A stretch of DNA of 64,000 bases from Holtiella tumoricola. GTDB taxonomy: Bacteria > Bacillota > Clostridia > Lachnospirales > Cellulosilyticaceae. The notes under the pieces are model-generated. The model was given only the letters and a program-made list of their open reading frames with translations, did no database searches and had not been told where the DNA came from. Every line of letters starts with the position of its first letter. The first letter of the stretch is position 1. Of the stretch, positions 16,608-25,861 are shown one piece after another. The translations under genes were made by a program, and so were the position numbers. Location: assembly GCF_027857615.1 (NCBI RefSeq), contig NZ_JAQIFT010000029.1, positions 1-64,000 on the forward strand, read 5' to 3'.

Positions 16608-16904
16608 TTAATTGAGATTAAGCATGTGTTTTGTAACGAGAATAGGATGTTTGAAGAATATTCGAGGACCGCTAAACTTCATAACCTTTTTGATTTCTTC
16701 TTTGTACTTAGGCGCATAGCAATGGGTTTGGCATTGGCTACAAAAGGATTTGTTTTCAGCATATCTACAATGAGAAAGACGTTTAAGAGCATAAGCTTGT
16801 AAGTTAGCACATTCTGTACAAAGATCAGATGCATGATGATGTTTGTGACAGTAAATTTCAATCATATGGGTTACAACTTGTTTTTCTGTTTCTATACGTC
16901 CCAT
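16608..16904 (-). CDS. YgbA-family (nitrous-oxide-stimulated promoter) protein
   Basis: 98 residues with the full family pattern: CHKHHH, LCTECANLQAYALKRLSHC, FCSQCQTHCYAPKYKEEI and VMKFSGPRIFFKHP. The cysteine/histidine spacing suggests a metal or Fe-S site. In enterobacteria ygbA is induced by nitric oxide under NsrR control and helps growth under nitrosative stress. AGAGAGG precedes the ATG. It is the last gene of a leftward trio with a DUF454 membrane protein and a Crp/Fnr-type regulator, which fits a nitrosative or redox stress unit. Confidence 0.88.
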   Translation of the reverse strand: MGRIETEKQVVTHMIEIYCHKHHHASDLCTECANLQAYALKRLSHCRYAENKSFCSQCQTHCYAPKYKEEIKKVMKFSGPRIFFKHPILVTKHMLNLN

Positions 16905-16922
16905 GTAAGAACCTCTCTTTGT

Positions 16923-17291
16923 TTATACTGTTTTAATGGTTTTTATCTTAAATATAAAATAATAATACTTAAAGATATATAGGAATATGATAAATACTTT
17001 TACAAAAATATTGTCTACAAAAATAAGAGGGAAGAGTAGCATGACAGAAGCAAAAGCTAATGTACATATTTTAGTTTTTAAAAGCATTGATCGCTCTGTA
17101 ACAAAGCTATCGAGATGTTTTTTATAAAGTTTGGTGTGTGTAAACCAGTTGTGAAATCTTGTTGATCCTTTGGCAAAGCAAACAGAGGTCAGTAAGAGAA
17201 AAGGTGTAGTGGGCAAGATGGGGAATATGACACCAATTACACCAAGAATTAAGGCAATAAAGCCTACTGTAATATAAAAAAGTTTAGACAT
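16923..17291 (-). CDS. DUF454 (YbaN-like) inner-membrane protein
   Basis: 122 residues. The signature GVIGVIFPILPTTPFLLL in the first span and the following CFAKGS.RFHNW motif identify the family. A second hydrophobic region lies near 75-112. Its function is not established; members often sit near heme, redox or nitrosative-stress genes. The C-terminus is unusually aromatic and basic. It lies between the regulator and ygbA-like genes with short gaps, so the three are probably one operon. Confidence 0.85.
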   Translation of the reverse strand: MSKLFYITVGFIALILGVIGVIFPILPTTPFLLLTSVCFAKGSTRFHNWFTHTKLYKKHLDSFVTERSMLLKTKICTLAFASVMLLFPLIFVDNIFVKVFIIFLYIFKYYYFIFKIKTIKTV

Positions 17292-17308
17292 AGATATGAT
17301 TATCCTTT

Positions 17309-17995
17309 CTATAATTGCATTAATTTATCGAGATTTTGAATTTTGAAAGAATCCTTGTAGTAGTCAATAATCTCTTCTTTTTTTAGTTCTGATAAAACCT
17401 TTGAAAGGGCAGGGCGTGTCACACTTAAATAACTAGCCATTTCACAACGACTTAATGAAGTAGTAAAGAGTAATTGCCCGGTCTGTTCATATTGGTTGAG
17501 TAAGAAAGCAGCAACACGCCTTTTAAGAGAGGGAATACGTGTGTATTCTATCTGTTCAGTTGAAATTAAATGACGATTAGCAATAAGCGATAGTAAATTG
17601 ATAAGAAACTTATTTATGTAAGGGCTATAAGGGTGCCCAAGTAAAAGTAAATCCTTCACTTTAATAAACAACAATGTTGTATTTTCTAAGGCAATGACAT
17701 CGTAGGGAAGACTATCATGGCCTGCGCAGACCAAGTCTTCGCCAAAAGTCTCATACATTTTTAAAATATGAGAAAATGTTGCATTGTGGCATAGGCAAGT
17801 ACGGCTGCACATTACTTTACCTTTTAATACTATGCCGATCTTATTGAAATCTTGATTTTGGGTACAAATATATGAACCTTGCTCATAGTGTTTGATAGTT
17901 GTAGAAAGTTCTAGAAGCAAAGCGTTAATTTCTTTAGGAGTCATATTTTTGAATAAAGAAATCTTTTTTAAGGTATTTATATATGATGCAAACAG
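17309..17995 (-). CDS. Crp/Fnr family transcriptional regulator
   Basis: About 228 residues. An N-terminal cyclic-nucleotide-binding-like beta barrel (about 20-125) precedes a C-terminal winged helix with SRCEMASYLSVTRPALSKVL as recognition region (about 180-199). Several cysteines (an MCSRTCLC cluster) could bind Fe-S or sense NO. The start is uncertain: a perfect AAGGAGG is 8 bases before CTG at 17995, whereas an upstream TTG at 18031 has no ribosome site. Clostridial HcpR-type members of this family answer NO; the co-directional YgbA and DUF454 genes make that plausible. It is divergent from the heme-uptake operon. Confidence 0.85.
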   Translation of the reverse strand: MFASYINTLKKISLFKNMTPKEINALLLELSTTIKHYEQGSYICTQNQDFNKIGIVLKGKVMCSRTCLCHNATFSHILKMYETFGEDLVCAGHDSLPYDVIALENTTLLFIKVKDLLLLGHPYSPYINKFLINLLSLIANRHLISTEQIEYTRIPSLKRRVAAFLLNQYEQTGQLLFTTSLSRCEMASYLSVTRPALSKVLSELKKEEIIDYYKDSFKIQNLDKLMQL

Positions 17996-18086
17996 TTTAA
18001 ATGCCTCCTTGATATTGAGATTTAATCTCAAAAATATAGATTACTGTAATAGGATATATTAAAAAAAGGAAAAAGTAAAGGATAAA

Positions 18087-18101
18087 TGAAAATTGTTATC
18101 A
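18087..18101. promoter_or_regulatory. Fur-box-like operator
   Basis: TGAAAATTGTTATCA matches the 7-1-7 Fur core TGATAATNATTATCA at 12 of 14 fixed positions. It lies between the Crp/Fnr gene and the heme operon, 37 bases upstream of the operon's -35 box. It is close to a possible minus-strand -35 (TTGATA) for the regulator. Confidence 0.6.
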
Positions 18102-18138
18102 ATTATGTATCTATGAATACCAACTCTGTCTGAGTGGA

Positions 18139-18168
18139 TTGACATCACAAAAAATTAGATGCTATAGT
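18139..18168 (+). promoter_or_regulatory. Promoter of the NEAT/heme-uptake operon
   Basis: TTGACA (18139-18144), 18 bases, TATAGT (18163-18168), about 50 bases before the first gene. Confidence 0.7.
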
Positions 18169-18218
18169 TTGTGAAGTTCAGATTACAGAAAATTAACAAA
18201 TAAGGAGTTGGAATAATA

Positions 18219-21200
18219 ATGGCAAAATCATTGAGATATAAATTAGCGAATATGGCATTGTGCTGCACAGTAATAACAGGGACAATAAGTCAAAGTGTAA
18301 CAGTACTTGCGAACGAAAATAAAATACAACATGAGACACTTTATACAGACAATGATCAAATCAGTACAACAACAGGTTCAGCACTTGAGGTTGCACAAAA
18401 GACCACAAGTGCAGCATTAGATATACAACCAGTAGCACAAGACCCATGGGAAAGCATTGTCTCTAGTGCAACTCATAAGGCGAGTATCAATATCTTACAT
18501 GAAACACAAAATAAAAGTTCCATGTCAGCTTCATATTTTGAGAAAAGTAATATACCAGCAAGAATTGAAAATGGTAAAGTACACCTTACTTTAAAAGTTT
18601 ATAAAGACAGTACATTTTTTAGCAACGTTATTAAGGGGCTCAATCTATGTAATGAAAATGGATGTCAGGCATTGGAACTAGACTATTTAGAGGATAACAA
18701 GATAAGATACATAACAACAGAAGTTATACTTGAAGATATTGAAGAGGATACATATATACAGTGTAAGTTAGAAATACCATTTATGGGTTCTATGCAGCCT
18801 AAATTAAGAATTCAGCTAACAGAGGAGAGCAAAAAATATTTTAAAGAATTATTAGATCAAGAAAGAATTGACCCTTTAAAAATGACAGTTACACATGTTG
18901 ATGAAACCATATATAAAGCTGAAGATGGCAGAATTGCTATTCAAGTAGTAGGTGGAAGTGGAAAATATGAGTACACAATAGATGGAGGAGAAAATTGGAA
19001 CGAAGAGTCTACATTTGAAAATCTTGAACCAGGTATTTATAAAGTAGGTGCTAAAGATAGAGCAAATTTAGATGCTGAAATTATTTATCAAGATATTACA
19101 ATTCAAGCGCGAGAAAACTTGGTAGACCCATGGGTAGATATTGTGTCTAGTGCAACACATACAGCAAGTATCAATGTTTTACATGAAACAAAAGATGAAA
19201 ATTCAATGGCAGCAGACTTCTTTGAAAAAGGTGTGGTACCAGCAAAGATTAGAAATGGTAAAGTCTATCTGACTTTAAAAATAGATAAAGATGGGCTAGG
19301 ATTTAAAAATGTTGTTAAAGGGTTCAATATTCTTAGAGATGGTGTATACGAACCACTTGAAGTCAATTACTTAGATAACGATGAGATAAGATATATTACA
19401 ACAGAAGTAATGCTTGAAGATATTCAAGAAGATACATATATGCAGTGTAAATTAGAATTACCATTTGCTTCTATGCAACCAGCATTAAGAATTCAACTTT
19501 CAGCAGAAAGTATTGAATACTTTAAACCATTATTAGGTTTGACAAAGCCAGAAGGCTTAGAAGTGACAGTTACGCCTACTAATGAAACAGCTTATAAAGC
19601 TAACGATGGGAAAATTATTATCGAAGCAGCAGGTGGAAGTGGAAATTACGAGTACACAATAGATGGTGGAACAACATGGAGTACAGAGTCTACATTTGAA
19701 AACCTAGCACCTGGTAATTATAAAGTAGGTGTTAAAGATATAGATAAGACAGATCTGGAGACTGTTTATCAAGAAGTGACAATAGAGGCAAAAGGCAATT
19801 TAGTGTTACCAAAAGGTACTTATACTGTTGATATTGATGTATTACATGAAACTGCAAATAAACCTTCAATGGCAGCAGCATTTTTTGATCAAGAAGCAAT
19901 AGAGATGGTTGTAGAAGATGAGCAAGTGATACTGGCACTAAACATCAAAAAAGATGGAATGGGACAGACAGATGCTATTAAAGTGATAGAACAAAAAGTA
20001 GGCGAAGAATTTGTAAATGTTCCACTAGAACACTTAGACGATGAAAATATCAGATATGTAATAGGAAAAATTAATTTAGAAAATGTAGAAGAAGCGGCTT
20101 ATGTAAAATGTCACTATATGACCCCAATGGGACAAATGGCCCATGTGTTACGTATTCGTTTAACAGATGAAACCATACAAAAGCTTAAATCAGAAATAGG
20201 GGAAGTAACTCAAAGCTTAAAAATGGATTATACTGCGACTCATGAAACTGCTTTTGGAGCAGAAGATGGAACGATTACGCTTCAAGTTCAAGGGGGAAGT
20301 GGAGCATATGAATACACAATAGATGGTGGAGCAAATTGGCAAGCTGAGCCTACATTTGAAGGACTTAAGCCAGGGACTTACTTAGTAGGAGCAAGAGATC
20401 AAGCAAATAATAATGTAAAAACCTCATTGGAAGAAGTTGTGATTCAAGGAAAGTCACAAGGTGTAATAGAAGGCTTAGTAGATGGAGACTATTCTGTAGA
20501 TATTGAAGTTCTTCATGAAACCAATAACGAGACATCTATGGCAGCACAATTCTTTACTCAAACGAATTTACCGTTAGCTATAGTAAATGGCAAACCTTAT
20601 TTAACCATTCAAGTGAAAAAAGATGGAATGGGCATGAAAGATGTCATAACATCTTTAGAACAAAAAGTAGGCGGAAACTATCAAAGTCTTCACTTATCAC
20701 ATCTTGATGATGCACAAAAACGTTATATTACAACAGAAGTAGAGTTTGAATCTGTTGATGATGTTGTGTATCTCAGATGTGGTATTGCACCAATGCTACC
20801 AATGAAACCAGTTTTACGTCTTCGCCTTGTAGAAAGTAGTATTAAACCAGGGGCAGGACAAATTGATACAAGTCTTGTAGCCAATGAAAAAACAGCTATA
20901 CAAAGTGTGGTAGCAGAAAATGGAAAAGTGACCATAACACTTACTGCGGAAGATAAAAGTTTAACAGCAAATGACTTTATTGGACGTGTATACCTAGATG
21001 GTAGTAAAGAAGGAACCCTTTTAACATTGAAAGACTTCAAAATGGAAGGAACACAAGTAAGTTTTACTTATGATGAAATAGAAGCAAAAGATAAAGAACA
21101 AAAAGTTCAAATAGGTATTACATTTAATCAAGAAGAAATCAGTTCAAATGTTTTTGCTATTCCAGGACTTAAGGTAGAGGTCAAACTTGAGTTTGAGATT

Positions 21201-22127
21201 AAAGAGGATGCACAAAACATTCGTTACATAAAAGGGTATGAAGATCATACATTTAGACCGAATGAAAAAGTGACAAAAGCAGAAACGATTGCTATGTTAG
21301 CTAAGTTTATTGATGCACCAGAAAAAGATTATCAAACAGCATCTATAGATGTTCTACATAAGGATAAAAATGAAGCATCTATGGCAAAACAATTCTTTAA
21401 AACAGATGATATTATGATTGAAAAAGTAGACCAATCTTATGAAGTTCATTTAGAAATTGAGAATGAAGGACTTGGATTTACTAACATTATTACAGGTGTA
21501 TGGCAACAAGTAGGAAAAAGCTATGAGCCATTAGTAGTAGAAAAATCAGCAGATCTTAAGAAAGCTTATGTTGTAATAAAAACAGATAGCTTAAAAGATC
21601 CAATCACTTTAAAAACAGGCATTGCACCTATGGGAGATATGGCTCCAGAACTTAGAATTGTAATTGATCAAAAGACACTTAGAGACAGTGAATATAGAAG
21701 TCAGTATGAAGATATTGATATGTGGGCAAAAGAGGAGATTACCTTATTTGAACAACTTGGTTTAATCGGTGAAGAAAAGGCTACTTTATTTAATCCAAAT
21801 GCGGCTATTACAAGAGGAGAATTTGTTAAGATTATTGCACAAATTACAAGATTAAATGTAGAAGAAGTAGAGGCATTACCTTTTAAAGACATTGAAGATT
21901 CTATTTACAAAAACTACATTATTGCAGCAACTGAGGCTGGTTATATCAACGGATATGACGATGGAGAATTTAAACCAGAAGAAAACTTAACAAGAGCACA
22001 AGCCGTAAAAGTTATCAATAAAGTTATGGGGCATGATCAAGTAGAGTTAGAAGAAAAAGAAAATACCTTTAAGGATCTTAGTGAAAGTCATTGGGCTTAT
22101 GAGGATATTCTAAAAGCTGTAGAGTAA
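18219..22127 (+). CDS. Surface heme-binding protein: five NEAT domains plus SLH
   Basis: 1302 residues with a signal peptide (hydrophobic core ALCCTVITGTI, cleavage near residue 31). Four NEAT domains start near 88, 315, 534 and 757 (each beginning ..I.VLHET....SMAA.FF). Three SprB-like inserts (GGSG.YEYTIDGG.NW, near 245, 470 and 690) lie between them. SLH segments (near 1000, 1162, 1222 and 1284) bind the protein to the cell wall. A fifth NEAT domain (about 1041-1150) sits inside the SLH region. The usual heme-ligand motif YxxxY is replaced by a Met-rich P-M-x-x-M-x-P-x-L-R-I. First gene of the heme operon, with an upstream Fur-like site. It should capture heme and pass it to the next proteins. 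Confidence 0.92.
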   Translation: MAKSLRYKLANMALCCTVITGTISQSVTVLANENKIQHETLYTDNDQISTTTGSALEVAQKTTSAALDIQPVAQDPWESIVSSATHKASINILHETQNKSSMSASYFEKSNIPARIENGKVHLTLKVYKDSTFFSNVIKGLNLCNENGCQALELDYLEDNKIRYITTEVILEDIEEDTYIQCKLEIPFMGSMQPKLRIQLTEESKKYFKELLDQERIDPLKMTVTHVDETIYKAEDGRIAIQVVGGSGKYEYTIDGGENWNEESTFENLEPGIYKVGAKDRANLDAEIIYQDITIQARENLVDPWVDIVSSATHTASINVLHETKDENSMAADFFEKGVVPAKIRNGKVYLTLKIDKDGLGFKNVVKGFNILRDGVYEPLEVNYLDNDEIRYITTEVMLEDIQEDTYMQCKLELPFASMQPALRIQLSAESIEYFKPLLGLTKPEGLEVTVTPTNETAYKANDGKIIIEAAGGSGNYEYTIDGGTTWSTESTFENLAPGNYKVGVKDIDKTDLETVYQEVTIEAKGNLVLPKGTYTVDIDVLHETANKPSMAAAFFDQEAIEMVVEDEQVILALNIKKDGMGQTDAIKVIEQKVGEEFVNVPLEHLDDENIRYVIGKINLENVEEAAYVKCHYMTPMGQMAHVLRIRLTDETIQKLKSEIGEVTQSLKMDYTATHETAFGAEDGTITLQVQGGSGAYEYTIDGGANWQAEPTFEGLKPGTYLVGARDQANNNVKTSLEEVVIQGKSQGVIEGLVDGDYSVDIEVLHETNNETSMAAQFFTQTNLPLAIVNGKPYLTIQVKKDGMGMKDVITSLEQKVGGNYQSLHLSHLDDAQKRYITTEVEFESVDDVVYLRCGIAPMLPMKPVLRLRLVESSIKPGAGQIDTSLVANEKTAIQSVVAENGKVTITLTAEDKSLTANDFIGRVYLDGSKEGTLLTLKDFKMEGTQVSFTYDEIEAKDKEQKVQIGITFNQEEISSNVFAIPGLKVEVKLEFEIKEDAQNIRYIKGYEDHTFRPNEKVTKAETIAMLAKFIDAPEKDYQTASIDVLHKDKNEASMAKQFFKTDDIMIEKVDQSYEVHLEIENEGLGFTNIITGVWQQVGKSYEPLVVEKSADLKKAYVVIKTDSLKDPITLKTGIAPMGDMAPELRIVIDQKTLRDSEYRSQYEDIDMWAKEEITLFEQLGLIGEEKATLFNPNAAITRGEFVKIIAQITRLNVEEVEALPFKDIEDSIYKNYIIAATEAGYINGYDDGEFKPEENLTRAQAVKVINKVMGHDQVELEEKENTFKDLSESHWAYEDILKAVE

Positions 22128-22149
22128 TAGAAAGAGTAGGTACACATAA

Positions 22150-23184
22150 ATGAAATACCGATGGAATCAAGTAAAACAACTTCTGATGGTACTCCTTATG
22201 GTAGTAGTTGTAGGAGGTGGTGGATTAGGTGGGCAAGTTTACGCCTCTAGCAAGTTAGAAAATGGAACATATACGATCAAAAATCAAATTTATCATGAGA
22301 GTCAAATAGGCCAAGGTATGGCTAGATCATATACTGAAGAGGAATCAGAACTCAAAATGAGTTCTGATGGCCTTTTTGTAACGGTTGGATTTAATAATAC
22401 TCAGTTTATGGGAGATTTTAAAGTTACAATTAATTCTAAATCTGTTAGTTATGAATTAGTTTCAAATGACTCAGCAACAAATATCAAAAAGATACAATTC
22501 CCTATTCCTTCTGTAGATACAAAAGTAACAATAGGTTTATATGTTATTCCTATGAGTACAGAGGTATCTTATGAATTAACTTTTGATAAAGGAAGTTTAA
22601 AGCTTATTGAAAAAGAAGTAGTAAAGGAAGCAGAACAACCTATGCAATCAGAAGTAAGTCAAACAGAGGGAAATAAAACACAGGTAACTAAGCCAGAATC
22701 GACTCAAACAGAATCTACAAAAGTGGAAGGAACAAAATCAGAAACATCAAAACCAGAACCAGTTAAGCAAGCTGAATCTACTAATAAAGCTGCTGAACCA
22801 GAGAAAATGGAAAAACCAGTTGTTCCAGTAAAGCAAATAAATGAAGCCTCTCAGGTAGAGGATGAATCAAAAGTAGATAAATTAAAAGAGGACGAATTAA
22901 AAGAAGATAAATTAGAAGAACATGAGCCAAAAGAGAGTGAAATAGAAGCAGATAAAGATAAAGATAAAGATAAAGATAAAGATAAAGGTAAACTAGAAGA
23001 AATAGTAGCAGAGACGTTGAATAAAGAGGATGCCTTAGCGACAAGTGAGATAGAAGAGACAAAGGAAACGGAGTCACAATCTGTAGAGGTAGAGCAAACC
23101 AATAAACATATGACAATTCTTGTTATAGTTATTGTGGTATTAGCCGCAGGAGTAAGTTCCATCTATTTCTTCAAAAGAAAATAA
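22150..23184 (+). CDS. Membrane-anchored single-NEAT heme-relay protein
   Basis: 344 residues: signal peptide (about 1-32, ending VYA), one NEAT domain (about 38-150, with GQGMARSY in the heme-lip position), a long acidic-lysine linker (about 155-310, including a DK repeat), and a C-terminal membrane helix (HMTILVIVIVVLAAG onward, ending FFKRK). There is no LPXTG-like sortase motif, so anchoring is by the helix. The linker would let the domain reach across the wall between the SLH protein and the importer. It follows the large NEAT gene by 22 bases and precedes the lipoprotein by 18. Confidence 0.87.
   Translation: MKYRWNQVKQLLMVLLMVVVVGGGGLGGQVYASSKLENGTYTIKNQIYHESQIGQGMARSYTEEESELKMSSDGLFVTVGFNNTQFMGDFKVTINSKSVSYELVSNDSATNIKKIQFPIPSVDTKVTIGLYVIPMSTEVSYELTFDKGSLKLIEKEVVKEAEQPMQSEVSQTEGNKTQVTKPESTQTESTKVEGTKSETSKPEPVKQAESTNKAAEPEKMEKPVVPVKQINEASQVEDESKVDKLKEDELKEDKLEEHEPKESEIEADKDKDKDKDKDKGKLEEIVAETLNKEDALATSEIEETKETESQSVEVEQTNKHMTILVIVIVVLAAGVSSIYFFKRK
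22951..22986 (+). repeat. In-frame hexanucleotide repeat (GATAAA)6
   Basis: Six perfect GATAAA units encoding Asp-Lys pairs in the linker of the single-NEAT protein. Unit-number changes keep the frame and only alter linker length. Confidence 0.9.
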
Positions 23185-23202
23185 TATAGGAGAAAGTAGA
23201 AA

Positions 23203-24102
23203 GTGAAAAAATTAAAATACATAGGTAAATTGGTAGCTGTAGCACTGATAGGTGTTCTAGGAGTAAGTGGATGCAGTAAGCAAGAAGTGATTGTAAATGA
23301 AGTACCAAAAGAAGAACAAAAAATAGAACATGAAAATCGTATTATTGCACTTTCTGTATCTCTTGTAGATATTCTAGGTGAATTAGGGATAGAAATGGTT
23401 GGTGTACCAAAGACGCAATATAACTTACATGAAAATGCTAAAGGGGTAGAAGAAGTAGGGTTACCTATGTCACCAGACTTAGAACGTATTGCCATGTTAA
23501 AGCCTACACATATACTTGGTGTTACAGCATTAAAATCCAGCATAGAGCCAAAACTTCAGCAAATTGGTGTAGAAGGGACCTTCTTAAATCTAGATAATAT
23601 AGATACCCTTGAACAATCCATAGAAGAAATAGGCAAGCTTTTTGAAAAAGAAGAAGAAGCTACCAAGCTGATTGAAGATTTTAGAACAGAAATTAATGCT
23701 ACGATCGCAAGTGTAGCAGGAAAAGAATCACCTAAAGTACTTGTATTATTTGGATTCCCAGGAAATTACTTAGCAGCAACAGGCACATCTTTTGTAGGGC
23801 AAATGGTTGAAATGTTAGGTGGGATTAATGTTGTTCCAGATGCTAGTATGGCATTTGCTAATGTGAATTTAGAAGCCTTATTAACTTCAGAACCAGATAT
23901 TATCTTACGCATGACACATGGGATGAAGGAAGAAGTATTAGAGATGTTTGCCAAGGAATTTAATGAAAATCCATTATGGAAACAATTTAAAGCTGTTCAA
24001 GAAGGTGCAGTGTATGATTTAGATGATAGCCTTTTTAATGTAAGTGCTAGTTTAGAAACAGCAGATGCACTAAAGGTATTAGCGAAAATTTTGTATGAAT
24101 AG
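23203..24102 (+). CDS. isdE: Heme ABC transporter substrate-binding lipoprotein
   Basis: 299 residues: a lipoprotein signal with lipobox VSGC (Cys24), then a class III periplasmic-binding-protein fold (PF01497 type) with the two lobes joined by a long helix (about 145-175). It would receive heme from NEAT domains on the outer face of the membrane and deliver it to the permease. The start is GTG at 23203, with AGGAGAAAG upstream. Genes for permease and ATPase follow at 11 and 1 bases. Heme rather than siderophore as substrate is inferred from the NEAT neighbours. Confidence 0.88.
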   Translation: MKKLKYIGKLVAVALIGVLGVSGCSKQEVIVNEVPKEEQKIEHENRIIALSVSLVDILGELGIEMVGVPKTQYNLHENAKGVEEVGLPMSPDLERIAMLKPTHILGVTALKSSIEPKLQQIGVEGTFLNLDNIDTLEQSIEEIGKLFEKEEEATKLIEDFRTEINATIASVAGKESPKVLVLFGFPGNYLAATGTSFVGQMVEMLGGINVVPDASMAFANVNLEALLTSEPDIILRMTHGMKEEVLEMFAKEFNENPLWKQFKAVQEGAVYDLDDSLFNVSASLETADALKVLAKILYE

Positions 24103-24113
24103 AGACAACAAGA

Positions 24114-25088
24114 ATGAATAAGAAGTATATTAAAACAAAGTTTATTGTAACGATAATAGGGGCATTAGTACTAGCACTTCTATGTATGCGTGTCGGTTCC
24201 ATTGACCTTAGCTTAAAGGAAATTGTAGTAGGGCTTATACATGGTGGCAGTAGTGAAATAGAGATTATTAAGGCTGTAAGATTACCACGTATATTTATTG
24301 CTCTCTTTACAGGTGGCATGTTGTCTGTAGCAGGTGTACTGTTACAAGCCGTTATGCGTAATCCTTTAGCAGATCCAGGAATTATAGGGATATCAGCAGG
24401 GGCTACCTGTATGAATACATTGATGTTAGCAATAGCCCCAGGGTTGGTTGTATCATCACCCATTGCAGGTCTTTTAGGTGGTGTATTAGCATGTGCATTG
24501 GTCTATGCTTTTGCATGGGACAATGGTTTTAAACCCCAAAGAATTATTTTAGCAGGGATCGCTATCAATGCCCTCTTTGGAGCACTTGGAGAAGTGATTT
24601 CCTATATGACCTCTTCAAGTATAGGAGGGAGTTTGATCAGCCAGGCACAAAGCCTAGGTAAGGGATGGGACTCTGTTAGATTTATCGTTTTATATGGAAC
24701 GATAGGTTTAGTACTAAGCTTTATTTTATATAAGAAGTGTAATACATTGGCACTAGGAGAACGTAATGCAAGAAGCTTAGGGATGCAAGTAAATAAAGAT
24801 AGGATTTTTATATGTCTTGTTGCAGTATTACTGGCTATTATTCCGACAGTAGAAGTAGGTGTCATTAGCTTTGTTGGGTTGGTTGTACCTCATTTAAGTC
24901 GCATTATTATAGGACATAACCATAAACAACTTATTCCATTTTCAGCATTACTTGGAGGAACGTTGCTATTAGGCGCAGATTTATTAGGACGTGTACTCAT
25001 TTATCCTTTTGAGATTCCTATTAGTATTATGATGTCACTGATAGGTGCACCATTCTTTTTATATATGCTAAGAAGGAGGGCATCTTAA
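24114..25088 (+). CDS. isdF: FecCD-type heme ABC transporter permease
   Basis: 324 residues, about nine membrane spans, FecCD/BtuC family. Family marks include LPRIFIALFTGGMLSVAGV, MRNPLADPGIIGISAGA and, near the C-terminus, GVISFVGLVVPHLSRIIIG. It forms the membrane channel for the lipoprotein upstream and the ATPase downstream, and the three genes are tightly spaced. Confidence 0.92.
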   Translation: MNKKYIKTKFIVTIIGALVLALLCMRVGSIDLSLKEIVVGLIHGGSSEIEIIKAVRLPRIFIALFTGGMLSVAGVLLQAVMRNPLADPGIIGISAGATCMNTLMLAIAPGLVVSSPIAGLLGGVLACALVYAFAWDNGFKPQRIILAGIAINALFGALGEVISYMTSSSIGGSLISQAQSLGKGWDSVRFIVLYGTIGLVLSFILYKKCNTLALGERNARSLGMQVNKDRIFICLVAVLLAIIPTVEVGVISFVGLVVPHLSRIIIGHNHKQLIPFSALLGGTLLLGADLLGRVLIYPFEIPISIMMSLIGAPFFLYMLRRRAS

Positions 25089-25089
25089 T

Positions 25090-25851
25090 ATGAAGGCTAA
25101 AAACATTCACTTTACATATAGCCAAGCAAATAGTCTATTTAATGGATTAAATGTAGAAATTCCAAGAGGCAAAATAACAACGATTATAGGACCTAATGGA
25201 TGTGGGAAATCTACTCTATTAGGTTTATTAACTAAAGGTTATACCCCTCAAAACGGTGAGGTTTATCTTGGTGATAGATGTGTCCAACATATTAAACAAA
25301 AGGAATTTGCACAGCATGTATCTGTTTTACATCAGCATAATGAAGAGAAGGTTCATATGACTGTTAGAGAACTGGTGTCACAAGGACGTATGCCGTATCA
25401 AAACCTTTGGAAAGAAAAAGATGAAAAAGCAGAAGAGGTTATACAGTGGGCACTAGAATGTACGCAGTTAATAGATATACAAGATAAAGAAGTGGATGCC
25501 TTATCCGGTGGTCAAAGACAACGTGTATGGCTGGCTATGGCACTTTGCCAACAACCTGATGTACTCTTTTTAGACGAGCCAACTTCCTATTTAGATATGT
25601 ACTATCAGATTCAATTGTTGGAGCTGGTGCAAATGTTGAATACCCGTTATCAAATGACAATTGTCATGGTACTTCATGATTTAAACCAAGCCATTAACTT
25701 TAGTGATCATATTATTGTTATGCATCAAGGTAAGGTTGTACAAATAGGAGAGCCAAAGCAGGTTATTAATGAAAAGCTTATAGAAGAAGTTTATCAGATT
25801 CAAGGTAAGTTACATGAGGCAGGAGATAAGATTTATTTACTTCCTTATTAA
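25090..25851 (+). CDS. Heme/iron ABC transporter ATP-binding protein
   Basis: 253 residues, FepC/BtuD type. Walker A is GPNGCGKST (34-42), the signature LSGGQRQR lies near 138-145, Walker B is VLFLDEPT near 157-164, and the switch His is in MVLHD. It drives the FecCD permease from the cytosolic side. The start follows the permease stop by 1 base with GGAGGG upstream. Last gene of the heme operon; a terminator follows. Confidence 0.93.
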   Translation: MKAKNIHFTYSQANSLFNGLNVEIPRGKITTIIGPNGCGKSTLLGLLTKGYTPQNGEVYLGDRCVQHIKQKEFAQHVSVLHQHNEEKVHMTVRELVSQGRMPYQNLWKEKDEKAEEVIQWALECTQLIDIQDKEVDALSGGQRQRVWLAMALCQQPDVLFLDEPTSYLDMYYQIQLLELVQMLNTRYQMTIVMVLHDLNQAINFSDHIIVMHQGKVVQIGEPKQVINEKLIEEVYQIQGKLHEAGDKIYLLPY

Positions 25852-25861
25852 TAGTTTATAA

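Noticed and set aside
22781..23162. Two leftward ORFs rich in Leu/Ser opposite the NEAT linker
   Set aside because: They are antisense readings of the Lys/Glu/Asp low-complexity linker, with no start signals.
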